Below, piece after piece: positions 32,651 through 40,263 of a DNA stretch of 64,000 bases (the stretch's first letter is position 1; every line of letters starts with the position of its first letter). The stretch comes from Arthrobacter silvisoli (lineage in GTDB: Bacteria > Actinomycetota > Actinomycetes > Actinomycetales > Micrococcaceae): positions 62,001-126,000 of the forward strand of contig NZ_QRCU01000039.1 of NCBI RefSeq assembly GCF_003369445.1, read 5' to 3'. The translations under genes were made by a program, and so were the position numbers. A model generated the notes under the pieces. That model was given only the letters and a program-made list of their open reading frames with translations, was not told the DNA's origin and did not search any database.

Positions 32651-33298
32651 CTATTCGGCCCGGAGTGGCCACGGTGCCCAGCCGTTGGGAAGGGCAGCCA
32701 GCCGTGCCCGGGCGTTCTCGAGCCGCTCCTTGGGAATGGCGCTAACGTTGCCGCCGCCCCCGGTGTAGCCGCCGTCGAACTCCAGCCGCATGCCCGCCGT
32801 CGCATGACGTCCCACCCATTCGCTGTAGCTACCGGAGGTGACGCCCTGGATAAGGTGCTCCAACTCTTCCGCTTCGCCCTCCGCCGTTTCGTCGCAGGCA
32901 TCGCAGCCGCAATCCGGGTAGATGAAGTCGTGCAGCGCGCCGGCGTGGACGGCGAGGCCGGGGAAGTCCGTGAACACGAAGGTCAGTGGCGCGGCATCGC
33001 GTTCCCGGGGCGTCACCCGGACGGCGCGCACAACCGTGATGCCCTGCCGTACCAAGTCGCCGGCATGCTCCGGCGCGGAGTCGACATCGGCGTCGAATGT
33101 CCTGGTGAGGTAATCGATGAGCGCATCGGCCACCGCGTGAAGCGGGGCGAAGCGTTCCGGATGGGTGACCGTGCTGTACGCGTCCGCCGACGGCCCGTCC
33201 GTTCCCCAGCGCTCGCCGTAAAGGATGGGCGCGCCGTCGGCGTCACGGAAAACCTGGGTCGGCAGTGCGGGGCGGACGAAGCGGGGCGTCATGGGCAC
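32651..33298 (-). CDS. Unknown protein with CxCxxC motif (DUF6226-like)
   Basis: A 215-residue cytosolic protein. The region FIYPDCGCDACDETAEGEAE (residues about 125-145) has three cysteines suited to metal binding, within an acidic stretch, and is followed by GYTGGGGNVSAIPKERLENA. This combination recalls the actinobacterial DUF6226 family, of unknown role. No membrane segment. Transcribed leftward away from the IclR gene. Confidence 0.65.
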   Translation of the reverse strand: MPMTPRFVRPALPTQVFRDADGAPILYGERWGTDGPSADAYSTVTHPERFAPLHAVADALIDYLTRTFDADVDSAPEHAGDLVRQGITVVRAVRVTPRERDAAPLTFVFTDFPGLAVHAGALHDFIYPDCGCDACDETAEGEAEELEHLIQGVTSGSYSEWVGRHATAGMRLEFDGGYTGGGGNVSAIPKERLENARARLAALPNGWAPWPLRAE

Positions 33299-33864
33299 AG
33301 CCTAGGCCCCGGAGTGTGCGACGCGTTGCGTCGGATTCCGCGCGATCATTCGAGGACGACGCATCAGCGCTCCCGGAAATGCGGTTTCGGAGGGTCGTTG
33401 CAAAGGAATGATGACGCGGAATCCGACGACCTTCGGGACTGTTTCAGCCGGGGGCCGGTGGCAAGAGGTCGCCTGCGCTTGGTGCAGGGAACAAGGGGGA
33501 GTATCCAGGAAGTGGTGGGCAATTGGTGCCGGAGCCATAGGCGCGGTGATCATCGCGGCCTGCGCAGCGGTGTTGCAGGTCCTCGAGTGGAATCCGCTTG
33601 CTGCGATCCCTGACGTGCGGAGCGGTGGCGCAATGGTTGGTCTCGTTTCCCGCCGGATAGGCATCGCGGACACCTTCGCCACGACTGGCGGTGACCACGC
33701 ACCGTGGGGCGCCGTTCCACACGACGTGGAGGGTGCATCGACCGTCAGAACGGCTGGCCTTCCCTGTTCGGCTCTTAGGGGTCAATCGCCTGCCAACGCC
33801 TACGATAAGTGTGGCAACGAGTCGGAGCGGCCGGTCCCGGACCGGCGACGAAGCAGGAGCATAA
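33299..33864. other. Gene-poor stretch of 566 bp
   Basis: No convincing gene. A rightward frame from 33408 contains one hydrophobic stretch (IGAGAIGAVIIAACAAVLQV) but lacks a ribosome site, loses coding character after it and runs into the IclR start, so it is not called. The last 60 bases before 33865 hold the IclR leader with AGGAG at 33850-33860. Confidence 0.4.
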
Positions 33865-34713
33865 ATGGCAGCGGGACGTAGCACTGCACAGGATGAAACT
33901 GCGCCGGCCAAAACCGTGCCGGACGAGGCCGTCGGCGACGAGGAACAGGCCTCCGCGGAGCCCTTGGACCTGACCAACAAGTCCGTGGTCAAGGCGACGG
34001 TGCTGCTCAGCGAGCTCGGCCGGCACCGCCAGGGAATTACCGTCACGGAAATCGCCCAGCTGGTGGGGATGACCCGCCCCACGGCCTTCCGCCTGCTCCT
34101 GAGCCTTGAGCAGAGCGGTTTCGTGGCGCGTGTGGACAACCGCTACATGCTCGGCTGGCAGATGGCCCGCCTGGGCCGCCTGGCCGATCCCTACGCGGGC
34201 GTTGTCTCAAGGATCCAGCCGCTCCTGAACGACTTCGCCACGAAATTCAACGAGACCATCACTTTCGTTATGGTGACTGGGGAAGCCAGTTACGACGTGG
34301 TGGCCGAGGCCTCGGCGTCGCGCTTCCTGAACGCTAGCGCCATGTGGGTGGGCGGGCACTACCCGATGCATGCCAGCGCCGCCGGCAAGGTGGTCCTCGC
34401 CGAACTGAGCGACGAGAAGGTTGTGGCCGCCCTGCCGAAGCGGCTTGAATCTTTCACCCCCAAGACCATCACCAGGCGCGACGCCCTCCTCGAGGAACTG
34501 CGCCGGGTGCGGGAACAGGGTTACGCGATCCTCGACGACGAACTCGAGGAAGGCCTCTTCGTCATCGCCTGCCCGGTGCGGGATACTTCCGGGCAGTTGC
34601 TCGGCGCGCTGACCCTGAACGGGCCGACGCAGCGGATCAAGGCCGACGACCTGGGTTCCTTGGCGGCGAAGCTGCAGCAGGCGGCGGACAAAGTGGGAGA
34701 CGCCCTGGCGTAG
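33865..34713 (+). CDS. IclR-family regulator
   Basis: A 282-residue regulator with an acidic, disordered N-terminal tail (about 35 residues), a winged helix (VVKATVLLSELGRHRQGITV, EIAQLVGMTRPTAFRLLLSL) and a C-terminal effector domain (YPMHASAAGKVVLAELSDEK, YAILDDELEEGLFVIACPVR). AGGAG lies nine bases before the ATG. Position between mobA and a FUSC gene suggests it senses 3-hydroxybenzoate or a related acid; the paired GTTCT-N5-AGAAC sites before mobA are candidate targets. Confidence 0.9.
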   Translation: MAAGRSTAQDETAPAKTVPDEAVGDEEQASAEPLDLTNKSVVKATVLLSELGRHRQGITVTEIAQLVGMTRPTAFRLLLSLEQSGFVARVDNRYMLGWQMARLGRLADPYAGVVSRIQPLLNDFATKFNETITFVMVTGEASYDVVAEASASRFLNASAMWVGGHYPMHASAAGKVVLAELSDEKVVAALPKRLESFTPKTITRRDALLEELRRVREQGYAILDDELEEGLFVIACPVRDTSGQLLGALTLNGPTQRIKADDLGSLAAKLQQAADKVGDALA

Positions 34714-34957
34714 CGGCCTTTACGCACGGCCCGCTCGGCTGCGCGGCTGGTTGAGGCAGCGGCGGGCGAGGCTCTTGCGCGGCCCGGCGCGTGGAATGAT
34801 CCCAACTCACTGCCACGTGGTTAACTCCGCCGCAACGTGGGCGAAATGATTCCCCGATACGTTTTTGGAGCTGCTCCTGCGCCCGCAGGGCCGGCGCGTC
34901 GGTGTCGCCGCCCCGATGTGCATCGCATGCGGGGCAAGAAGAAAGTAGCTCTTCCTC

Positions 34958-36106
34958 ATGCTTGGCCGTTTGCTGGCTTATTTCCACACGGGATTCCACC
35001 GCTGCAAATCCTCCGCAGGTGAGGCGTTCAAGATGGCCTTCTGTGCGGTCGCCGCATACGTGTTTGCCGAGCGTGTCCTTGGGCATGCGAACCCCGTCTT
35101 CGCGGCGATCGCGGCCCTTCTCACTTTGCAGTTCTCCGCTGATTGGCGTACACGCCGGGCACTGGAGGTTGCCGTTGGTTGTGCGCTTGGTGTTGCGGCC
35201 GGCGTCTGTCTCACGGGCATGCTCGGGGCGGGGCCGGCGCAGGCGGTGCTGATCGTTTTTGTCGCCGTGCTGATCGCCAGGTTCTTGAACAAGAGCCCGG
35301 TCTTCGCAACCCAGATGGCGATCCAGGCCGCACTCGTTGCGATGATTCCTTCGTCGCCCGGCTCTTTCCTCCACACGGTCACTGACGCCTTGGTGGGTGG
35401 CGCCGTTGCCTGGCTCATTACCGCAGTTGCGCCGCAGCAGCGCCTGCGGGGGCAGCGGAAGGCCATTCGAAACCTGGCTTATGAAATCTCGGCCATCCTT
35501 TACGGTGCATCCAGGGCCCTTGATGTGAACGATTCCGCACTGGCGTGGCATGCCCTGGTCCGGGCGCGAAACAGCCATGCCGTTGTTGCGGAAGCCAATG
35601 AGGCCTTGGGGCGGGCGCTGGAAACCACCACCATCTCCCCGCTTCACTGGCGCCACCGGGAGCACATCCGGAATTCTCGGGCGGCGGTGGAGAAGCTCGA
35701 CCTGGCGCTCAGGAACAGCCGGGTCTTCAGTCGGCGTCTTACCCACGCCATCAATGCCGTAGCGCTTTCGGACAGGGGCACCGTTCGATTTTCGGCGTTC
35801 TTGAAGCGAGTGGCCCGGGCGCTGACCGTTCTGGGCGACGGCTACTGGGAACGGGACCGGCAGTTGAGGGACGAGAAGGTTTCCCAGGCCCTCGGGCAAT
35901 TGACACAGTTGGCTGCGGAACTTGAGCCCGGCCGCTTCGAGGCGACAACCATTGAGGGGCAGGCGCTGGTCGTGACGTTCCGGCCGCTCATGGTTGACCT
36001 GATGGAGGCTGCGGGTGCTACGCATGCGGTGGCCTTTGCCGCCCTTCCCAGTCTTCTTGCTCCCCGGCAGGGGTTGCCTGCGGCGCCGGCCGGTTGGGCT
36101 ATGTGA
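34958..36106 (+). CDS. FUSC/aromatic acid exporter-like membrane protein
   Basis: A 382-residue protein. The first 155 residues hold about six helices of the ArAE_1/FUSC type (FKMAFCAVAAYVFAERVLGH, VFAAIAALLTLQFSADWRTR, LEVAVGCALGVAAGVCLTGM). The C-terminal 220 residues are cytoplasmic and helical. It differs from the FUSC protein at 29242-30291 in having a single membrane block. A role in efflux of aromatic acids is inferred from family and the mobA/IclR context. The 244-bp gap before it shows no other feature. Confidence 0.82.
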   Translation: MLGRLLAYFHTGFHRCKSSAGEAFKMAFCAVAAYVFAERVLGHANPVFAAIAALLTLQFSADWRTRRALEVAVGCALGVAAGVCLTGMLGAGPAQAVLIVFVAVLIARFLNKSPVFATQMAIQAALVAMIPSSPGSFLHTVTDALVGGAVAWLITAVAPQQRLRGQRKAIRNLAYEISAILYGASRALDVNDSALAWHALVRARNSHAVVAEANEALGRALETTTISPLHWRHREHIRNSRAAVEKLDLALRNSRVFSRRLTHAINAVALSDRGTVRFSAFLKRVARALTVLGDGYWERDRQLRDEKVSQALGQLTQLAAELEPGRFEATTIEGQALVVTFRPLMVDLMEAAGATHAVAFAALPSLLAPRQGLPAAPAGWAM

Positions 36107-36500
36107 TTTAGTTCATTCCATCACGCCTTCGCCAGGAAGCCGGCCGACGGGTCGCGCCCACTCCCTCTTCGCGCCTTGAGTAAGGGCGGTATCCGAGCGT
36201 ACCGTGTCGTGCGGTCCAGCTTCCCGAAGGCGATGACGGCGGTCGAATTGGAGGCGATCGCCGCTGCGTCGTCGTTGGGGTTTTCGGCGGGCGCTGGGAT
36301 GCATAGGCAACGCCCCAGCGGCTGTCCGCTTTTGCGGCGTGGACTTCGGCGAGACCCGGCGATTGCGTCTGGCCTGCCGCGATGAGGTCCCGAGTCCGCC
36401 GGATTGACCCGGGTCCAGGACTGCGCTCGCCGGGGATCCCCGTGGCCGTTTGCCATTAGGGAGACGATGCCGTGGGCGGATAAATTCGTGAACGGTCTCG
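36107..36500. other. Non-coding or decayed stretch of 394 bp
   Basis: Several overlapping short frames exist on both strands but none has a ribosome site, sustained codon bias or a recognisable domain. It may be the remains of a gene next to the AT-richer patch that follows. Confidence 0.35.
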
Positions 36501-37751
36501 TTATCGCCTCCGTTCTTCGAGTCTCCAATCAGATGCATTGTTTAAGGATTCCCATTTTGAAATTTCGCGCATCATTTTTCGGCGCCTCCGCGGAGAAAAT
36601 CGATCAAGCCGCCTCTCCAGTCCTTCTTCAATGTCCTTTAGTTGATGTTGCGCGAGCCCGAAGATGATCTCCTGTATCGGAAGAACTATCGGGCGAAAGG
36701 GTCCGAGAAAGGGCCCTTTGGGTGCTCGTGTTACGAGAATCGAGGTAATGCAGGCTGCATGAATCACCGAGAGGATCCCGATAATCATTATAAAAGGTGC
36801 GTACCACTCCCCTGCCGTTGCGAATATCGCTGGGAAAGCATAGGCGATGCCAGTTAGTATGCGAGATGTCCCTATGAATCCTCGTGAGTTTGCTGCGAGC
36901 GCTAGTCTCGCCGCTCCGACTCCGAGGCTTAGCATCATGGGAATGAATAGGCCAAAAATGATGGACATGAGAACAAAGATCCATCCTGCGGAGCTCCAAC
37001 TCAGTCCCGCTGTCTCATCTGCTAAGGTCAGCGAAACGAAAAATGCACTTGAGGCGACTGCAGTGCTTCCCAAGTGGAGAGCCAAGCGCAGCATCGGCCG
37101 TAGCAGACGTTGTCGTGTATTTGTAAAGTTCCTGCCCCATCTTCCTGAGAACTGGTGCTCTAGTACGGTGGCGCGGTATCGCATATGCCGCAACCCCCAT
37201 TCGTCTCTGGCGTCTTTGAGGCCCAGTGACGAGTCAGGTACGGCCAGTATCAGAACGAGCCACAAACCCAAGCACTGACCGGTGATAGAAATTGTCGCTC
37301 TTTCCCACCCCGGTTCTCCTGCATGAAGCACAATCCACAAGAGTCCAAAAACAGGCGCGGTCGCGGTTCCTAAAACTCCAAGGAACTGGAGAGTCTCACG
37401 GAACTCCGTTATCGCCAGTAGCCTGAAGGTGAGTGCTTTGTCTGTGAATGCGCTTCGGCCTAAATCTAGTTTATGAACGGCGAGGAGTAGGCCGCCGAAT
37501 GCCACGAATCCGCCGAGTGCTGAACTGTCGAGCGCGAGTATCCTAAGAGTTCCTGCTGTAAGTTCGACAAATGCGCGCGAATCTTTGACAAGCAACTCGA
37601 CTGATGTGGGGTTTACTAGGACGAGCAGCAAGAGGAAAGCGACGACGAATGGTCCGCTCAGAATTACGGCCGCTACGCCCGTGACCAATGTGCGCCGCTG
37701 CCGGAGCCCTTCCGCGTGGGCTTCATCTGGCGATGGTGCTGAAGTAATCAC
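36501..37751 (-). CDS. Orphan membrane protein, AT-richer than its surroundings
   Basis: A 416-residue protein with hydrophobic segments near residues 24-48, 75-95, 120-140, 150-170, 225-245, 255-280, 300-330 and a basic C-terminal tail (RRLDRFSPRRRRKMMREISK). Codon use is clearly different from neighbours: many codons end in A or T. No family was recognised. Flanked by non-coding DNA on both sides and alone on its strand, it looks horizontally acquired. The tail could be DNA-, RNA- or lipid-binding; this is speculation. Confidence 0.65.
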   Translation of the reverse strand: MITSAPSPDEAHAEGLRQRRTLVTGVAAVILSGPFVVAFLLLLVLVNPTSVELLVKDSRAFVELTAGTLRILALDSSALGGFVAFGGLLLAVHKLDLGRSAFTDKALTFRLLAITEFRETLQFLGVLGTATAPVFGLLWIVLHAGEPGWERATISITGQCLGLWLVLILAVPDSSLGLKDARDEWGLRHMRYRATVLEHQFSGRWGRNFTNTRQRLLRPMLRLALHLGSTAVASSAFFVSLTLADETAGLSWSSAGWIFVLMSIIFGLFIPMMLSLGVGAARLALAANSRGFIGTSRILTGIAYAFPAIFATAGEWYAPFIMIIGILSVIHAACITSILVTRAPKGPFLGPFRPIVLPIQEIIFGLAQHQLKDIEEGLERRLDRFSPRRRRKMMREISKWESLNNASDWRLEERRR

Positions 37752-37950
37752 GGGTCGTCCTCGAGTCGGTTGCAGTCGTAGAAATATTTCCTTTGGGGGT
37801 GTGGGCGATTCAAGTCATATTGAGGAAGGTGACGAGTCTAGTCGCGTGTGTCATGCCAACCTGAATACTGCCGCAGCGTGGCCTGTAGCGGGGGTGCGCC
37901 ATCCTAGCCGCGACCGCTGGACGTTCGAATGTTTTGCCATGAAGCAGGGG

Positions 37951-37991
37951 TTGACGCAGCTCACATCCCGCGGCATAGTTTTCGTATACGA
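37951..37991 (+). promoter_or_regulatory. Promoter and operator of the homoprotocatechuate operon
   Basis: TTGACG (37951-37956), 17-bp spacer, CATAGT (37974-37979), then the palindrome TCGTATACGA (37982-37991) placed over the expected start site. FCD-type GntR regulators bind palindromes of the form (T)yGT..ACr(A), so the GntR gene at 39522-40175 is the likely repressor. The rest of 37752-38029 shows no gene. Confidence 0.7.
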
Positions 37992-38029
37992 TTTCGTACC
38001 TGATAGATGCTCGACGACGAGGAGACGCT

Positions 38030-39529
38030 GTGTCGATGGAACCCGGAACCCCGGAACCCAGCCCGAAGCTCAGCCCGGAGCTGCTGGCCCGGACGCGCAA
38101 GGTGATCGCCGTCCACATCAACTACCCCAGCCGTGCCGCGCAGCGCGGCCGCACTCCTGAACAGCCGTCGTACTTCCTGAAGCCGGCGTCGTCCCTGGCG
38201 CTGGGTTCCGCGGACAAGCCCGGCACGGTGGAGCGTCCGGCCGGCTGCGAACTCCTCGGCTACGAAGGCGAAATCGCCCTCATCATCGGCAGGAACGCCC
38301 GTCGCGTCAGCATCGAGGACGCCTGGGGCCACGTCGAGTGGGTCACCGCCAGCAACGACCTCGGCGTCTACGACCTCCGTTACGCGGACAAGGGCTCAAA
38401 CCTGCGCTCCAAGGGCGGGGACGGTTTCACCCCGGTGGGCCCGGCACTCATCCCGGCCAACGCCGTCGACCCCGCCGCGCTGCGCATCCGCACCTGGCAC
38501 AACGGCGGACTCGTCCAGGACGACACCACCGCGGACCTGCTCTTCCCCTTCGCCCGCCTCGTCGCGGACCTCTCGCAGCTCCTCACCCTGGAAACCGGGG
38601 ACATCATCCTCACCGGCACGCCCGCCGGCGCCTCCGTCGCGGTGCCGGGGGACGTCGTCGAGGTCGAGGTCAGCAGCGGTGACCTCAGCAGCGGCCGCCT
38701 GGCCACCGCCGTCGTGGAAGGCACGACGCCGTTCGCCACCTTCGGCGCGCAGCCCACGTCCGATGACACCCAGCGGGAGGAAGCGTACGGTTCGCGCGAA
38801 GCCGCCGGACTGGCGCCGCTGGCGAAGCCGGGGCTCGATCCCGAGCTGAAGAAGAAGCTCGAGTCGGTCGCCACGGCCACCCTGTCCTCCCAACTGCGCA
38901 AGCGCGGGCTGAACAACGTCAGCATCGACGGACTGCAGGCCACCCGCCCGGACCGCCGCGTCGTGGGCCTGGCCCGGACGCTGCGCTACGTGCCCAACCG
39001 CGAGGACCTCTTCAAGACCCATGGCGGCGGCTTCAACGCCCAGAAACGCGCCGTCGAATCCGTCAACGAGGGGGAGATCCTCGTCATGGAGGCCCGCGGC
39101 GAGAAGGGCACCGGCACCGTGGGCGACATTCTGGCCCTGCGCGCCCAAGTGCGCGGCGCCGCGGCGATCATCACCGACGGCGGCGTGCGGGACTACTCGG
39201 CCGTCGCCGGGCTGGAGATCCCCACCTACTTCGCCAGCCGGCACCCGGCCGTGCTGGGACGCCGCCATGTTCCTTGGGACACCGACGTCACCATCGCCTG
39301 CGGGGGCACCACCGTGCAGCCGGGCGACATCATCGTGGCGGATTCGGACGGGATCCTGGTGATCCCGCCGGCCATCGCCGCCGAACTGGTGGAGGAGTGC
39401 ATTGCCCAGGAACGCGAGGAGGAGTTCATCTTCAAGATGGTCGAGCAGGGCCACAGCGTGGACGGGCTCTTCCCGATGAACGCCGAATGGCGAGCCAAGT
39501 ACGAGGAATGGGTGAAGGACAATGACTGA
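38030..39529 (+). CDS. Fusion: FAH-family isomerase/decarboxylase domain plus RraA-like aldolase/decarboxylase domain
   Basis: A 499-residue two-domain protein. Residues about 25-235 are a fumarylacetoacetate-hydrolase fold (metal-binding E79/E81 in GYEGEIALIIG, D110 in ASNDLG, ILTGTPAG at 193-200), the type used by HpaG to decarboxylate and isomerise homoprotocatechuate ring-cleavage products. Residues about 275-485 are RraA-like (G365, R387-D388 in ITDGGVRDYS, PGDIIVADSDGILVIPP), a fold with 4-hydroxy-4-methyl-2-oxoglutarate aldolase and oxaloacetate decarboxylase activity. Usual HpaG has two FAH halves, so here one half seems replaced. Start GTG at 38030 after GAGGAG. First gene of the hpa operon. 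Confidence 0.85.
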   Translation: MSMEPGTPEPSPKLSPELLARTRKVIAVHINYPSRAAQRGRTPEQPSYFLKPASSLALGSADKPGTVERPAGCELLGYEGEIALIIGRNARRVSIEDAWGHVEWVTASNDLGVYDLRYADKGSNLRSKGGDGFTPVGPALIPANAVDPAALRIRTWHNGGLVQDDTTADLLFPFARLVADLSQLLTLETGDIILTGTPAGASVAVPGDVVEVEVSSGDLSSGRLATAVVEGTTPFATFGAQPTSDDTQREEAYGSREAAGLAPLAKPGLDPELKKKLESVATATLSSQLRKRGLNNVSIDGLQATRPDRRVVGLARTLRYVPNREDLFKTHGGGFNAQKRAVESVNEGEILVMEARGEKGTGTVGDILALRAQVRGAAAIITDGGVRDYSAVAGLEIPTYFASRHPAVLGRRHVPWDTDVTIACGGTTVQPGDIIVADSDGILVIPPAIAAELVEECIAQEREEEFIFKMVEQGHSVDGLFPMNAEWRAKYEEWVKDND

Positions 39530-40175
39530 AACCGTTACGGGCAGCAAGTCCGAGCAGGCCTACGCCGCGGTGAAGGCCCGGATCGTGGATGGCGCCTACA
39601 CGCCGGGCTACCGGCTGGTGCTGGCCAAGATCGCCGAGGACCTGGGCTTCAGCGTGGTCCCCGTCCGGGAGGCCATCCGCCGGCTCGAGGCCGAGGGCCT
39701 GGTGACCTTCGAACGGAACGTCGGCGCTACGGTGTCCGGGATCGACCCCACCGAGTACCTGTACACGATGCAGACCCTGAGCATCATCGAAGGGGCGGCG
39801 ACGGCGTTGTCCGCGCCGCTGATCGGCGCAGCGGACATCGCACGGGCGCGTGCGGTCAACGAGGAGATGCGCGACTGCCTGGAACACTTCGACCCTGTGC
39901 GCTTCACCCAACTCAACCAGGACTTCCACAGCGTCCTGTTCGAACGCTGTCCCAACCCGCACATCCTGGACCTCGTCCACCGCGGCTGGAACCGCCTCGC
40001 CTCGCTGCGGTCCTCCACCTTCCGCTTCGTCCCCGGCCGGGCCCGGGACTCCGTGGATGAGCACGAGGCCCTGCTCCGGCTCATCGAGTCCGGAGCCGAC
40101 GCCGACACCATCGAAAAAGCCGCCCGCCAGCACCGCGCTGCCACCCTGGACGCGTACCTCGCCCAGACCACCTAG
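39522..40175 (+). CDS. GntR-family regulator, FCD subfamily (hpa operon)
   Basis: A 217-residue regulator with winged helix (AYAAVKARIVDGAYTPGYRL, FSVVPVREAIRRLEAEGLVT) and FCD domain (LNQDFHSVLFERCPNPHILD, DEHEALLRLIESGADADTIE, RQHRAATLDAY) with the His/Asp metal positions. It overlaps the fusion gene by 8 bp, so it is co-translated with the first enzyme and likely autoregulates the operon through TCGTATACGA at 37982-37991. Confidence 0.9.
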   Translation: MTETVTGSKSEQAYAAVKARIVDGAYTPGYRLVLAKIAEDLGFSVVPVREAIRRLEAEGLVTFERNVGATVSGIDPTEYLYTMQTLSIIEGAATALSAPLIGAADIARARAVNEEMRDCLEHFDPVRFTQLNQDFHSVLFERCPNPHILDLVHRGWNRLASLRSSTFRFVPGRARDSVDEHEALLRLIESGADADTIEKAARQHRAATLDAYLAQTT

Positions 40176-40182
40176 AACCAAG

Positions 40183-40245
40183 CAACGCGGGGTCACTTAC
40201 GGCCCATGTCAGGCCCGATTATGGGCCGTAAGTGACCCCGCGTTG
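40183..40245. repeat. Perfect 25-bp inverted repeat inside the hpa operon
   Basis: Arms 40183-40207 and 40221-40245 are exact reverse complements (ends CAACGCGGGG / CCCCGCGTTG, inner ends GGCCCAT / ATGGGCC) with a 13-base loop. It lies between the GntR gene and the dehydrogenase gene and leaves only 18 bp for the latter's ribosome site. No T-tract follows. It could attenuate transcription, stabilise the downstream mRNA or be a dispersed palindromic element. Confidence 0.8.
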
Positions 40246-40263
40246 GATGAAAGGAAGACAACA

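Noticed and set aside
33408..33881. 157-codon frame with one hydrophobic stretch before the IclR gene
   Set aside because: No ribosome site, coding character lost after the hydrophobic part, and it overlaps the true IclR start.
36121..36528. Leftward frame of 135 codons in the gap before the orphan membrane protein
   Set aside because: No ribosome site and no domain; overlaps the end of the orphan gene and competing frames.
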